A stretch of 64,000 nt of DNA from Oceanobacter mangrovi (GCF_019740315.1 NZ_JAHXZR010000001.1:496001-560000); one strand, 5' to 3'. Shown: positions 17,125 to 26,234, counted from the stretch's first letter. The notes: a model not told the origin generated them from the sequence alone. Program-made: numbers and translations.

Positions 17125-18009
17125 TCAGCTGCCAAACCACCACACCAGACTGGCGACCAGAAATGAAAACGGCATCGACAGCAGAATCATCATCGCCATT
17201 TCCTCTTTCGGGCCACCGTAGCGGGTGGTCAGCAGGTAGCTGATGACTGCCATCGGCATCGCCATTTGTACCATCATGGTCAGCGATTCCACTGGCGATA
17301 ACGGTAACCAGCGGGTGGCCAGCCAGGCCACCGCAACACCGACTACTGGCCGCCAGGCGGAAAACATCAACACCCGTCCCAGCGCCGCGCGATCAGAAAT
17401 GCGTAATTGCGCGACTGAATGACCAAGCAACAACAGCATCACCGGCAAGGTGATCGACCCCAGCATGTCGAGGGTTTTCATCACCGTATCCGGTAACTGT
17501 AATTGCAGACTCAACAGCAGAGCACCAATCAGCAGCGCCATAATCGGCCCGCTTTTTAACAGCGCTTTGGGGGAATAGCTGCCCGACATGCAGGCCACAC
17601 CGAAGGTGAAATGGCTGATCTGCACCACTGAGGAAATCACAATACCGGCGGCCAGACCTTCCTGACCAAAAAAGGCGAAGCACACTGGCAGGCCGAGGTT
17701 GCCGGTATTGGGGTTGGTGAGTGGTGGCAGGTAGAACTGCGGGCTGATACCCAGTGCTTTCAGCAGCAACCAGTTGATCAGCGCGACCAGCGCCAGAATC
17801 ACTATGGTGCTGCCAATCAGGCTGGCCATGGCAACCACGTCCATGTCCATCGACAGCACCGAATGCAGCAGTAGTGCAGGAATGCCGACGTTCGACACCA
17901 GAGTGCCAAGCTGGGGATTGTTGAGGTAATCGGTTTTACGACTGAGGAAAATCCCCACGGCCATTAACAGGAAAACCGGTGTCAGGGCCTGGGTCAGGGC
18001 GTGCAGCAT
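17125..18009 (-). CDS. AEC-family (auxin efflux carrier-like) transporter
   Basis: The 294-residue integral membrane protein has about ten hydrophobic segments in two halves, with the conserved NPNTGNLGLPVCFAFFG motif in the first half and SVAQLRISDRAALG in the second. Family members export or import small organic acids in bacteria (malate, malonate); substrate cannot be deduced here. GGAGAAGTTA precedes the ATG at 18009. It stands alone on the minus strand, downstream of two glutathione-transferase-like genes. Confidence 0.85.
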   Translation of the reverse strand: MLHALTQALTPVFLLMAVGIFLSRKTDYLNNPQLGTLVSNVGIPALLLHSVLSMDMDVVAMASLIGSTIVILALVALINWLLLKALGISPQFYLPPLTNPNTGNLGLPVCFAFFGQEGLAAGIVISSVVQISHFTFGVACMSGSYSPKALLKSGPIMALLIGALLLSLQLQLPDTVMKTLDMLGSITLPVMLLLLGHSVAQLRISDRAALGRVLMFSAWRPVVGVAVAWLATRWLPLSPVESLTMMVQMAMPMAVISYLLTTRYGGPKEEMAMMILLSMPFSFLVASLVWWFGS

Positions 18010-18133
18010 TAACTTCTCCGGCTGGCGCGCGATGGGAAATAATTCGAACGGCCATTCTACGGCAGCAGAGAAGTTGCAGCTATTTGATCAGACGACGCTG
18101 ACTCATAACAAAAATTGATGTATCAGCTGCCTG

Positions 18134-18709
18134 CTAACGAGGCAGCGTCAACTGCACCACCGGCCGCTCCGCATGACTGGCGACCAGCGCCTGCAATGCC
18201 GGTTGATCCACAAAGTCATGTAATTGGCGGAATTTCAGCCAGTCGACCATGGTGACCAGGCACATGGTTGGATAGCTCCAGTCATCAAAGCTGCCGTCGA
18301 TGACCTGTTGTTCCAGCCAGCGCAACGAGTCGGCAATGCGTTCCCGTTGCAACCGGAAAATCATCCGGTCTTCTTCAATCGCCAGCTCAGAGCGTTTGCC
18401 TAATACCAGCACCACGCAGGAATCCGTCACCGCATCAATCACGCTGATCAGGTTGTGCTGATCCAGTGTCAGCGCCGGTAGCCCCAGCTTGTTTTGCAGG
18501 TAGTGAAAAATCACGTGTGAATCAAAAATGGTCTGGCCGTTATCTTCCAGCACCGGCACCTTGCGGATGGGGGATACCGCGGCAAATTGCTGGCGCCCGG
18601 CATCGTCGTACAGCGGGACTTCACGGAATTCATGGTCAACGCCGTCGAGCAGCAAGCGAATACGGCGGACAAAAGGCGAAGGCTGGGTGCCGTGCAGAAT
18701 CAGGCTCAT
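18134..18709 (-). CDS. Glutathione S-transferase-like protein
   Basis: The 191-residue protein has an N-terminal thioredoxin-like GST domain (HGTQPSPFVRRIRLLLDGV, then SPIRKVPVLEDNGQTIFDSHVIFHYL with the Ser of the glutathione-binding ES/DS motif) and an alpha-helical C-terminal domain. ATG 18709 (MSLILHGTQ) has GGGAAG upstream and fits the fold start. Such proteins conjugate or reduce xenobiotics with glutathione; the substrate is unknown. A second, different GST gene lies 178 bp upstream on the same strand. Confidence 0.85.
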   Translation of the reverse strand: MSLILHGTQPSPFVRRIRLLLDGVDHEFREVPLYDDAGRQQFAAVSPIRKVPVLEDNGQTIFDSHVIFHYLQNKLGLPALTLDQHNLISVIDAVTDSCVVLVLGKRSELAIEEDRMIFRLQRERIADSLRWLEQQVIDGSFDDWSYPTMCLVTMVDWLKFRQLHDFVDQPALQALVASHAERPVVQLTLPR

Positions 18710-18887
18710 AAGGGCTTCCCTGGTTGATAAACAGTGGGCTGGCAATCGCTGGAGTGGCAAAAATGGCTAACAGCAAACGGATAATAACGTCATCCCGGGC
18801 CTGCTTGCGAGACCCGGCCGTGGTGGTCTGGAGGCCGGCGGCACAGATGATTTCCGCGCCGCTTAATCCAGCCTGTCTGCCAGAACC

Positions 18888-19574
18888 TCAGGGGTGTAAT
18901 ACCGCCACACTGGCAGGGCGTTCGAGACAGAGGTTCAGCCACTGGCGCACGTGAGGGTAATAATCCAGCGCCAGCTCCTGCTGGGCTTCGTAAGGGCGAA
19001 TCAGTGCCCGAACCCAGGGCCAGTTGGCGATGTCGGCAATGCTGTAGTCGTTACCCATGATGTAGGTATGGTCGCTGAGGCGCTGATCCAGCACGGTTAA
19101 CAGTCGTTTGGTTTCCTTGCGGTATTTCTGTAACGGCCGTTTGTCTTCCCACTCGGCGCCTTCTTTGGTGAAGAAAAAGCCGAACTGCGGAAACATGACA
19201 CCGGGGCCGGAGGCCTGCCACATTAACCATTGAATGGTTTCGTAACGGGCGTGGCGATCATGGGGCAGGAAACGACCGGATTTTTCGGCCAGATACAGCA
19301 GGATGGCGTTGCTTTCCCACAGCCCTAACGGCATACCGTCCTGACCGTGCGGGTCGATGATCGCCGGGATCTTGTTGTTGGGATTGAGCGACAGAAATTC
19401 GGCGCTGTGCTGGTCGTCGTCGCGGAAACTGAGCAGGTGTTTTTCGTAGGCAATATGGGTTTCTTCCAGCATCGCCGCGACCTTCAGGCCGTTAGGCGTA
19501 TCGACGGTATACAGCTGGATGATGTCGGGATTGCTGGCGGGCCAGCGTTCGGTAATGGTGTAGGGCGAGAACAT
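18888..19574 (-). CDS. YghU/YfcG-type glutathione transferase
   Basis: The 228-residue protein matches disulfide-bond reductase GSTs of the Nu class: IIQLYTVDTPNGLKVAAMLEE with the TPNG active-site turn, NPNNKIPAIIDP, LWESNAILLYLAEKSGRFLP, and WQASGPGVMFPQFGFF. These enzymes reduce small disulfides with glutathione. ATG 19574 is chosen because GGAGG stands just upstream; a longer frame to 19592 has no site. It is divergent from the large sensor kinase. Confidence 0.9.
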   Translation of the reverse strand: MFSPYTITERWPASNPDIIQLYTVDTPNGLKVAAMLEETHIAYEKHLLSFRDDDQHSAEFLSLNPNNKIPAIIDPHGQDGMPLGLWESNAILLYLAEKSGRFLPHDRHARYETIQWLMWQASGPGVMFPQFGFFFTKEGAEWEDKRPLQKYRKETKRLLTVLDQRLSDHTYIMGNDYSIADIANWPWVRALIRPYEAQQELALDYYPHVRQWLNLCLERPASVAVLHP

Positions 19575-19799
19575 AAAAGCCTCCGCTGCCAAAGGGCGCT
19601 GCGCTGATTGTTATAAGGCTTTGAAGGTCTTTGCCGGGCCAGAGTTCCGGTGTTCTGTTGTTCCCCACGAACACTCTGTTACCGCGTTCATACGATAAGA
19701 CTTGCCAGTGAGCCTGGGCCAATGTCGTCAAAACACGGCGGACTGCCGGATTGGGCGGGCTCAGGGTACACTGCCCTTTTATGGTGCTGTGGTGAGGAT

Positions 19800-22700
19800 A
19801 TGTCGGCTTCCCAGAGAATTTTCAAGGTTCGTCGCCACTACAACAAATGGGTCGCCGACCAGACGCTGGAAGACTATGCACTGCGTTTTACTGCCCGCAG
19901 CGGTCGGCGGATGTCGATCGAACGGGTGGCCCAGACAGCGTTGGGCGCAACGGCGTTTCTGGCGCTGGAAGGTATCGCCGCTGCAGTAACCCTCAACTAC
20001 GGTTTCACCAATACCGTGGTGGCCATGCTGGTGGTGTGCCTGGTGTTTTTTATCACCGGCTTTCCGATCACCTATTATTCTGCCCGTCACGGGCTGGACA
20101 TCGACCTGCTGACCCGGGGTGCCGGATTTGGCTACCTGGGTTCAACTATTACCTCGCTGATCTACGCCACGTTCACCTTTATCTTTTTTGCCATCGAAGC
20201 GGTGATTCTCGCCGGTGCCTTGTATGCCTTGCTCGGCGTGCCGCTGGCGATTGGTTATTTTATCTGTGCGGTGGCGGTGATTCCGATTGTGACCCACGGC
20301 ATCCGGGCGATCAGCAAATTCCAGTCGGGCACCCAGCTGTTGTGGGTCGGGTTGCAATGCGCCGCGCTGCTGGTGGTGATTGTCAACGAATCCGCCAATT
20401 TGCCGGGCTGGACCGAATACGCCGGTATGGGACAGGCGTTACCGGATGCCAATGCGTTGCCACGGGCTGATGGCAGCAGTGGCGGTTTCAATATCCTGCT
20501 GTTTGGTGCGGCGGCGTCGGTATTTTTTGCGCTGGTGCCGCAAATAGGCGAGCAGGTCGACTATCTGCGTTTTATGCCGCCGCGGACCGAGGAAAATCAC
20601 CAACGCTGGTGGTTCTGGCTGGTGCTGGCGGGGCCGGGCTGGGTGTTGATCGGCATCATCAAGATGTTGCTGGGCTCGTTTCTGGCGTATCTGGCGATTA
20701 CCCAAGGCATGGATTACGCCCAGGCGACTGACCCGACCCATATGTATCAGCGGGTGTACTTCTATCTGACCCAATCGGAGGGCACCGCGCTGTTGCTGGC
20801 AGCGACCATGGTGATCATTTCGCAGATGAAAATTAACGTCACCAACGCCTATGCCGGTTCCATCGCCTGGTCGAATTTCTTCTCGCGGCTGACCCACTCC
20901 CATCCAGGCCGGGTGGTCTGGCTGGTGTTTAACGTCACCATTGCGCTGCTGTTGATGGAGCTGGGAATCTATCAGGCGCTCGAAGCGGTGCTGGGGGTGT
21001 TTGCCATTGTGGCGGTGAGCTGGCTTGGTTCGCTGGCTGCCGACCTGCTGATCAACAAGCCGCTGGGCTTGAGCCCCAAGGTGATGGAATTCAAACGCTC
21101 ACACCTGTACGACATCAACCCGGTGGGGGTTGGCTCCATGCTGCTGGCATCGACGCTGGGCATGTTGTCGTATCTGGGGCTGTTCGGCGACGTGCTGGCG
21201 ACTCTCAGCCACTTTGTCAGCCTGCTGACCTGTTTTCTGGCAGTGCCATTAATCGCCTGGCTGACCAATGGCAAATACTACATCGCCCGTACCTCGCCGG
21301 AATTGCTGGCGCTGGATATCACTCCAGCAACCCCGGTCGCCCGGCCGCAGCCGATTGGCATGGTCGCCACCACGCATAAATGCGGCGTCTGTGAGAACCA
21401 TTTTGAGTCGGAAGACATGAGCTGGTGCCCGGCCTATTCGCTGCCGATCTGTTCACTCTGTTGCAGTCTGGACGTGCGTTGCATGGACGTCTGCAAACCC
21501 TGGGGACGGGTATCGCGGCAGATTACCCATTTCCTGTCGAAGTTTGTCTCAAGCCGGGTGGTGCGACTGGTCAATTCGCGGCTGGGCCAGTTCACCGCGC
21601 TATTGCTGGTGGTGAATCTGCTGACAGCGGCCTTGCTGGCGCTGATCTACCGTCAGATGGCACCGGTTTATCCGGATGAAATCCGGCTGCTGCAGCAAAC
21701 CCTCTGGACGTTGTTTTTCACCCTGTTGATTGTTTCCGGGGTGGTTGCCTGGCTGTTCCTGTTGGCTCATGAAAGCCGGGTTGTGGCACAGAAGGAATCC
21801 AACAAACAGACCCGAAAATTGATGGCGGAAATCGAGGCTCACGAAGAAACCGACCGCGAGCTGCAGCAGGCGAAAGAGCTGGCGGAGCGCGCCAACGCCG
21901 CCAAGAGCCGCTATCTAACAGGGATTAGCCACGAGTTACGCACACCGCTGCAATCGGTGATTGGTTACGCCCATTTACTGGCCAGCCGTGAAGACACCCC
22001 GGACACTCATCAGAACGGTTTGCAGATTATTCAGCGCTCGGGCCAATACCTCACTGACCTGATCGACGGCCTGCTGGATATTTCCCGTATCGAAGCGGGT
22101 CGGCTGGAGCTGTTTCGCGAGCAGGTCGAATTGCCGCCGCTCATCGAACAGCTGCAAGCCATGTTCGCCATGGAAGCCGGTAAAAAAGGCATCCGCTTTG
22201 AAACCTCGATTCAGGGCAAGCTGCCGCGCTGGACCATGACCGACGAAAAGCGGCTGCGGCAAATCCTCATCAACCTGTTGTCCAACGCGGTCAAATACAC
22301 CCGTGAGGGCGAAGTCCGTTTTGATATTCGCTATCGCAATCAGGTGGCGGAATTCTCTATTCGCGATACCGGCCCCGGTATTGAAAGTGCCGAGCTGCAA
22401 CGAATTTTTGATCCGTTCGAACGGGTGCGAGATCAGAATACCGCCAGTTTGCCGGGCACTGGCCTGGGGCTCACTATCGTGCGTTTGCTGGTGGATATTA
22501 TGGGCGGCGATCTCAAGGTCGACAGCGAACCCGGCCATGGCAGTTGTTTCCGGGTGGCGCTGATGTTGCCGTGGCTGTCGGAACAGCATGGCAGCCAGCT
22601 GGCTTCCGAGGACCTGCTCGATATCCATCGGCTGGCCGGTTACGACGGTTATCAGCGCAGCATCATGCTGGTGGACGACGACCCGGTGGTACGCGGTTTG

Positions 22701-23345
22701 TTGTCGGACCTGTTAACGCCGCTGGGCTTTGTGGTGCTGGAAGCCGCCAACGCCAGCCAGTGTCTGAAAATGCTCGACCAGCAGATGAGCAAGATTCCCG
22801 ATCTGTTCCTGCTGGATATTTCCATGCCGGGCATGTCCGGGCTGGAACTGGCGGCGGTATTGCGTCAGCAAGGTATCAAGCAGCCGCTGGTAATGCTGTC
22901 GGCCGACGCCCAGGAACAGGATCGCAGTGCCGCCGAACAGTCGATCTACAACGATTATCTGGTCAAGCCGGTCACTAACCGCCGCTTGCTGACAGTCGTT
23001 GGCGGCTTGCTGCATTTGCAGTGGCGCTGGCGCAACAGCGAAGCCGGTGAACTGGCTGAAGGCAGCTTGCTGGTGCCGGAAGCGGCAGCATTGGATCAGG
23101 CCAAAAGCGGTTTGCCAGCGCTCACCGATGCGCAGACCGAACGGCTAAGGGAGCTGCAAGCCTACGCCGAAATGGGCTATCGCAAGGGGGTTCAGCAAAG
23201 TCTGCAGGCGCTGGCAGCCACGGATTTCCCGGTGGCCTTGATGGACGAGGCACAGGCGCTGGTGAGTGGCTTCCGCTTTGCCGAACTGGCGGAGCGGGTG
23301 GTGGTCTGGCTGGCAGCACAAGCCGAGCAGCAAAATGGACGATGA
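19800..23345 (+). CDS. NCS1-transporter-domain hybrid sensor histidine kinase
   Basis: This 1181-residue protein begins with a multi-span domain like NCS1 purine/cytosine/allantoin permeases (about 1-520; RRHYNKWVADQTLEDYALRF, SARHGLDIDLLTRGAGFGY). Eight cysteines follow within residues 528-565 (CGVC, WC, IC, LCC, RC, VCK), a probable metal site. Then come two more membrane spans, a short coiled coil, HisKA with His711 in GISHELRTPLQS, a HATPase (LINLLSNAVKY, DTGPGI, GTGLGL), a REC domain with Asp1006 in LLDISMPG, and a 120-residue tail. The plan parallels CbrA and CrbS/MxtR kinases, which carry SLC5 transporters instead. GAGG lies only 2 bases before ATG 19800, so the start is tentative but fits the family N-terminus. 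Ligand unknown. Confidence 0.85.
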   Translation: MSASQRIFKVRRHYNKWVADQTLEDYALRFTARSGRRMSIERVAQTALGATAFLALEGIAAAVTLNYGFTNTVVAMLVVCLVFFITGFPITYYSARHGLDIDLLTRGAGFGYLGSTITSLIYATFTFIFFAIEAVILAGALYALLGVPLAIGYFICAVAVIPIVTHGIRAISKFQSGTQLLWVGLQCAALLVVIVNESANLPGWTEYAGMGQALPDANALPRADGSSGGFNILLFGAAASVFFALVPQIGEQVDYLRFMPPRTEENHQRWWFWLVLAGPGWVLIGIIKMLLGSFLAYLAITQGMDYAQATDPTHMYQRVYFYLTQSEGTALLLAATMVIISQMKINVTNAYAGSIAWSNFFSRLTHSHPGRVVWLVFNVTIALLLMELGIYQALEAVLGVFAIVAVSWLGSLAADLLINKPLGLSPKVMEFKRSHLYDINPVGVGSMLLASTLGMLSYLGLFGDVLATLSHFVSLLTCFLAVPLIAWLTNGKYYIARTSPELLALDITPATPVARPQPIGMVATTHKCGVCENHFESEDMSWCPAYSLPICSLCCSLDVRCMDVCKPWGRVSRQITHFLSKFVSSRVVRLVNSRLGQFTALLLVVNLLTAALLALIYRQMAPVYPDEIRLLQQTLWTLFFTLLIVSGVVAWLFLLAHESRVVAQKESNKQTRKLMAEIEAHEETDRELQQAKELAERANAAKSRYLTGISHELRTPLQSVIGYAHLLASREDTPDTHQNGLQIIQRSGQYLTDLIDGLLDISRIEAGRLELFREQVELPPLIEQLQAMFAMEAGKKGIRFETSIQGKLPRWTMTDEKRLRQILINLLSNAVKYTREGEVRFDIRYRNQVAEFSIRDTGPGIESAELQRIFDPFERVRDQNTASLPGTGLGLTIVRLLVDIMGGDLKVDSEPGHGSCFRVALMLPWLSEQHGSQLASEDLLDIHRLAGYDGYQRSIMLVDDDPVVRGLLSDLLTPLGFVVLEAANASQCLKMLDQQMSKIPDLFLLDISMPGMSGLELAAVLRQQGIKQPLVMLSADAQEQDRSAAEQSIYNDYLVKPVTNRRLLTVVGGLLHLQWRWRNSEAGELAEGSLLVPEAAALDQAKSGLPALTDAQTERLRELQAYAEMGYRKGVQQSLQALAATDFPVALMDEAQALVSGFRFAELAERVVVWLAAQAEQQNGR

Positions 23346-23409
23346 CGATTGTGTTTAAACGCTACAATACCCGACAATTGGCAATGGTTTTCAGGCAGCA
23401 GGCAGGCGG

Positions 23410-24345
23410 GTGGTCTCTTTGACGGCTTCATACACAGATCAGCAGTCAGGCAGCACGGATATGGTGCTGGTGGTAGACGATTCGCCAGATTCGCTCAGCC
23501 TGATCAATGACGCCCTTGAAGCCGCCGGACTGGAAGTGCTGGTAGCGCTGGAAGGCCGTCAGGCGTTGATGATCGCCCGTAAAATGCGCCCGGATGTGAT
23601 TCTGATGGACGCCATCATGCCCAACATGGACGGCTTTGAAGCCTGCCGGATTCTCAAGTCTGACCCTGAGCTGGCCAATATTCCCGTCATCTTTATGACT
23701 GGCCTGACCGAGACCGAACACATCGTCAAAGGCCTCGAAGCGGGCGGCGTCGACTACCTCACCAAACCGATCAAACCACAGGAACTGCTGGCGCGGATTC
23801 GGGTGCATCTGAAAAATGCCCGCCTGACCAACAGTGCCCAGTCGGCCCTGGACTCCACCGGCCAGCACCTGATGACCGTGACTCCCGCTGGCATCACCAG
23901 CTGGGCGACACCACAAACCCACGCCTTGCTGGCGCGTGCCCGGGTGGATGAATTTGTACTGCAGGCGGTGATTGCACCGCAGCTGCAACAGTGGCTGGGA
24001 CAGCCGCTACAGCCTGGCCACAGCATCCGCTTTCACGACCTCAGTTATCCACTGACCGCCCGTTTCGTAGAGCGCCAACCCAGTGGCGACACCCTGATCA
24101 AACTGATCGACGGCGAACGCCCGAGTGGCCCCATGCTGCTGCGGGATCAGCTTGGCCTGACCGAACGGGAGTCGGAAGTGCTGTACTGGATCGCCAACGG
24201 CAAGGCCAACCGCGAAGCCGCCGAGATCCTCGGCATGAGCCCACGCACGGTGAACAAACACCTCGAACAGGTGTTCACAAAACTCGGTGTAGAAAACCGC
24301 ACGGCCGCTGCAGGCGTGGCCCTGCGCTTGTTAACAGTGGAATAG
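23410..24345 (+). CDS. Response regulator with LuxR-type DNA-binding domain
   Basis: The 311-residue protein has a REC domain (LVVDDSPDSLS; phosphoacceptor Asp67 in VILMDAIMPNMDG; Lys in YLTKPIKPQ), a middle segment of about 100 residues, and a C-terminal LuxR/NarL helix-turn-helix (GLTERESEVLYWIANGKANR, ILGMSPRTVNKHLEQVF). It begins with GTG at 23410 or possibly ATG 23461, which would clip the REC start only slightly. It sits 64 bp after the hybrid kinase and is the obvious output partner, comparable to the CrbR/ErdR partners of SLC5-type kinases. Confidence 0.9.
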   Translation: MVSLTASYTDQQSGSTDMVLVVDDSPDSLSLINDALEAAGLEVLVALEGRQALMIARKMRPDVILMDAIMPNMDGFEACRILKSDPELANIPVIFMTGLTETEHIVKGLEAGGVDYLTKPIKPQELLARIRVHLKNARLTNSAQSALDSTGQHLMTVTPAGITSWATPQTHALLARARVDEFVLQAVIAPQLQQWLGQPLQPGHSIRFHDLSYPLTARFVERQPSGDTLIKLIDGERPSGPMLLRDQLGLTERESEVLYWIANGKANREAAEILGMSPRTVNKHLEQVFTKLGVENRTAAAGVALRLLTVE

Positions 24346-24454
24346 CCTCTGTTGCCGTGAAGCCAGGATACAACGCCTGATCGAATGTCCGTTTTGTCGT
24401 AACGGCTGATCGTTGGCCGTAGCGCGCTGTCATAATTGTGTTATTTTTGAGCAA

Positions 24455-24472
24455 TGCACCAATGACGGTGCA
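24455..24472 (+). promoter_or_regulatory. Leader hairpin with ANTAR-like hexaloop
   Basis: TGCACC-AATGAC-GGTGCA is a perfect 6-bp stem with a six-base loop carrying A at position 1 and G at position 4, the features of hairpins bound by ANTAR antiterminators. A second, weaker hairpin (GCT-TGCGTA-AGC, 24502-24513) follows, and then the terminator at 24527-24563. Together they look like an attenuator leader for the PilJ-type gene. The second loop lacks the A1, so the match is incomplete. Confidence 0.4.
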
Positions 24473-24526
24473 ATCACTTGTTAGTCTCCGAACCAGATGC
24501 AGCTTGCGTAAGCAGGCGTTCAGATC

Positions 24527-24563
24527 AAAGCCGATCTCTCTCGTAGAGGTCGGCTTTTTTTTT
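24527..24563 (+). terminator. Strong terminator in the leader of the PilJ-type gene
   Basis: A 13-bp stem (24527-24539 with 24545-24557, one G-T pair) closes a 5-base loop and runs into nine T residues. It lies 73 bp upstream of the start codon at 24636 and 180 bp after the response-regulator stop. It could end the kinase-regulator transcript, act as an attenuator for the next gene, or both. Confidence 0.8.
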
Positions 24564-24635
24564 GGCCGCTCGAAAAGTCAGCCGCTGGTTCGTTACTCAT
24601 ATTTACGACGTCTTAAGCGAAGGGGGGAGTGTCGT

Positions 24636-25418
24636 ATGAAGAAGGTAATGGCCATTTTGATCGCCGTCAGCAGCCTGCTGGGATTCGGTGTTCCTGCGCT
24701 GGCGATGAACGATGCCGAAGCTATTAACCTGTCTGGCAGTCAGCGGATGTTGTCGCAACGGATGATGAAGAGCTATCTGATGATTGGTGCTGACGTCAAA
24801 ACCGACGTTGCCCACAAGCAGCTGGATGAAAGCATCGGCCTGTTTGAGGAGCGCCTGCAGGCCCTGCAGGACTACGCCCCGACCGACAAGATTCGCACCC
24901 GGCTGGGCATGGTTGAAAAAATTTGGGTCAAACACCGTGCCGGGCTGCTGGCCACACCGGTGAAAAGCAATATCGACAGCTTTATGAAGGAAAACCGTGA
25001 CCTTCTGGGCGCCTGTAATGATGTGGTGATCGAGATCGCCCGCTTTGCCAATGTGCCCAGTGCCGAGCTGGTGAATATTTCCGGCCGTCAGCGGATGTTG
25101 TCACAGCGTATCGCCAAGGCTTATGTCGCCATGTACTGGAATGTTGACTCTGCTGACGTGCGCAAGGAGTTCTCGGACTCGATTGCAGAATTTGGACAAT
25201 CATTGCAGCAGCTGCAGCAGTCACCCATCAATACACCGGAAGTCCGTCAGGCGCTGGAACGGGTTGGCTCGCAGTGGTCGTTTTCCCAGACCGGTTTCAA
25301 GCTGGATGAAAACGGCCAGTACGTACCGACCGTGATTGCCGTAACCACCGAATCGATTCTCTGGAAAATGAACGACATCACCAAAATGTACGAACAGATT
25401 ATGTCGAGCCAGTCCTGA
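24636..25418 (+). CDS. Exported PilJ/NIT-type sensor-domain protein
   Basis: The 260-residue protein has a signal peptide (MKKVMAILIAVSSLLGFG, cleavage near ALA) and two copies of a helical repeat: LSGSQRMLSQRMMKSYLMIG and ISGRQRMLSQRIAKAYVAMY. The QRMLSQR motif is the hallmark of the type IV pili chemotaxis-transducer N-terminal domain, related to the periplasmic nitrate/nitrite-sensing P-box of NarX. No transmembrane anchor or output domain follows, so it is a free periplasmic sensor or binding protein. The start has AGGGGGGAG six bases upstream. Terminators on both sides make it monocistronic. Its place beside the sensor kinase and the urea genes suggests a nitrogen-related role, by inference only. 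Confidence 0.8.
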   Translation: MKKVMAILIAVSSLLGFGVPALAMNDAEAINLSGSQRMLSQRMMKSYLMIGADVKTDVAHKQLDESIGLFEERLQALQDYAPTDKIRTRLGMVEKIWVKHRAGLLATPVKSNIDSFMKENRDLLGACNDVVIEIARFANVPSAELVNISGRQRMLSQRIAKAYVAMYWNVDSADVRKEFSDSIAEFGQSLQQLQQSPINTPEVRQALERVGSQWSFSQTGFKLDENGQYVPTVIAVTTESILWKMNDITKMYEQIMSSQS

Positions 25419-25492
25419 TCAACCAATAGTGCACCCTGGAAACACCCAAGCCTGCAGGCCTCCGGGATGGCGGCCTGACCGGCGTTGATTTT

Positions 25493-25515
25493 GCCGCTCC
25501 ATGAGCGGCTTTTTT
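25493..25515 (+). terminator. Rho-independent terminator
   Basis: GCCGCTC-CAT-GAGCGGC followed by six T residues ends the PilJ-type gene transcript, which stops 75 bp upstream. Confidence 0.85.
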
Positions 25516-25540
25516 ATGCCCGAATCTGGAGTGTCTGACT

Positions 25541-25560
25541 CCCACGCTCCTGCGTGGAAG
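25541..25560. repeat. REP-like palindrome (CCCACGCTCCTGCGTGG family)
   Basis: The palindrome CCCACGCTCCTGCGTGGAAG recurs at 38699-38721 (with a full GTGGGAG right arm) and in part at 38664-38680. It lies between the PilJ-type gene and the end of prfH. Similar intergenic palindromes are widespread in pseudomonads and relatives. Confidence 0.6.
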
Positions 25561-25571
25561 CCCTGAGCTCT

Positions 25572-26234
25572 CTAACCCTCCACAAACGCCGGCCCGACAA
25601 ACCGCCGCTGTGGATTACCCCGTTCCAGTTGCCAATGTTGCTGCCAACGCTGTTGTTCACCTTGCGCACGTTGCGCCTGTGCCAGCAAGGCCAGTTTGTG
25701 CAGAATCAACAGACGCGCCAGTTTCTTGTTGGTGTGCTGGCTGCGCTCGGTTTCCACTCTTACCTGAATACCACTCGGCAGGTGTGTGGCCTGCACGGCG
25801 GAGTCGGTGGTATTCACATGCTGTCCGCCAGCACCGGAGGCCCGGCAGCTGCGGTACTGGATCGTGTTATCCAGATTCCCGTTCCCGTTTCCCCCAGAAC
25901 CCGGCTCTCCAGAACCAGATACCTCAAAATCAGATGTATCAAACAGCTCTCCACTGAAATACCAGTTCTTGCGCTTGTGCGCCGGACGATAGGGGCTAGC
26001 GCAGACCCACAGCAACACGCCTTGCCAGCACTGAGAAAAGGGCAAGGCATCCTTGCCCTGAATCCCGATCAGCAGTGACTTGAAACAGCCAGGTCGTCGG
26101 TCGCCTTGCTGCTCCAACAGTTGCAGCTCGACATCGTACTTGCGAGCTTCATCCTGCATACGCTGCCAGGCCAGCGCCACGGCACGACTGCATTCTTCCG
26201 GCCCCTGGCCTGCGGATAATTGCAATAACAGCAT
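25572..26234 (-). CDS. prfH: PrfH, release-factor-like ribosome rescue protein of the RNA-repair pair
   Basis: PrfH is a class-I release-factor homologue paired with an RtcB-type RNA ligase. Published work on such pairs describes rescue of ribosomes damaged in the 16S decoding centre, followed by ligation of the break. The 220-residue protein has the peptidyl-tRNA hydrolysis motif in [10 protein letters not shown] (GGQ at 136-138), then [15 protein letters not shown] and [11 protein letters not shown] as in release factors. Residues 106-120 form a Gly/Ser/Asn-rich insert unlike the usual linker. The stop of rtcB and the prfH start overlap as TGATG, so translation is coupled. A 94-bp copy of its catalytic segment lies upstream of rtcB. 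Confidence 0.9.
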   Translation of the reverse strand: MLLLQLSAGQGPEECSRAVALAWQRMQDEARKYDVELQLLEQQGDRRPGCFKSLLIGIQGKDALPFSQCWQGVLLWVCASPYRPAHKRKNWYFSGELFDTSDFEVSGSGEPGSGGNGNGNLDNTIQYRSCRASGAGGQHVNTTDSAVQATHLPSGIQVRVETERSQHTNKKLARLLILHKLALLAQAQRAQGEQQRWQQHWQLERGNPQRRFVGPAFVEG

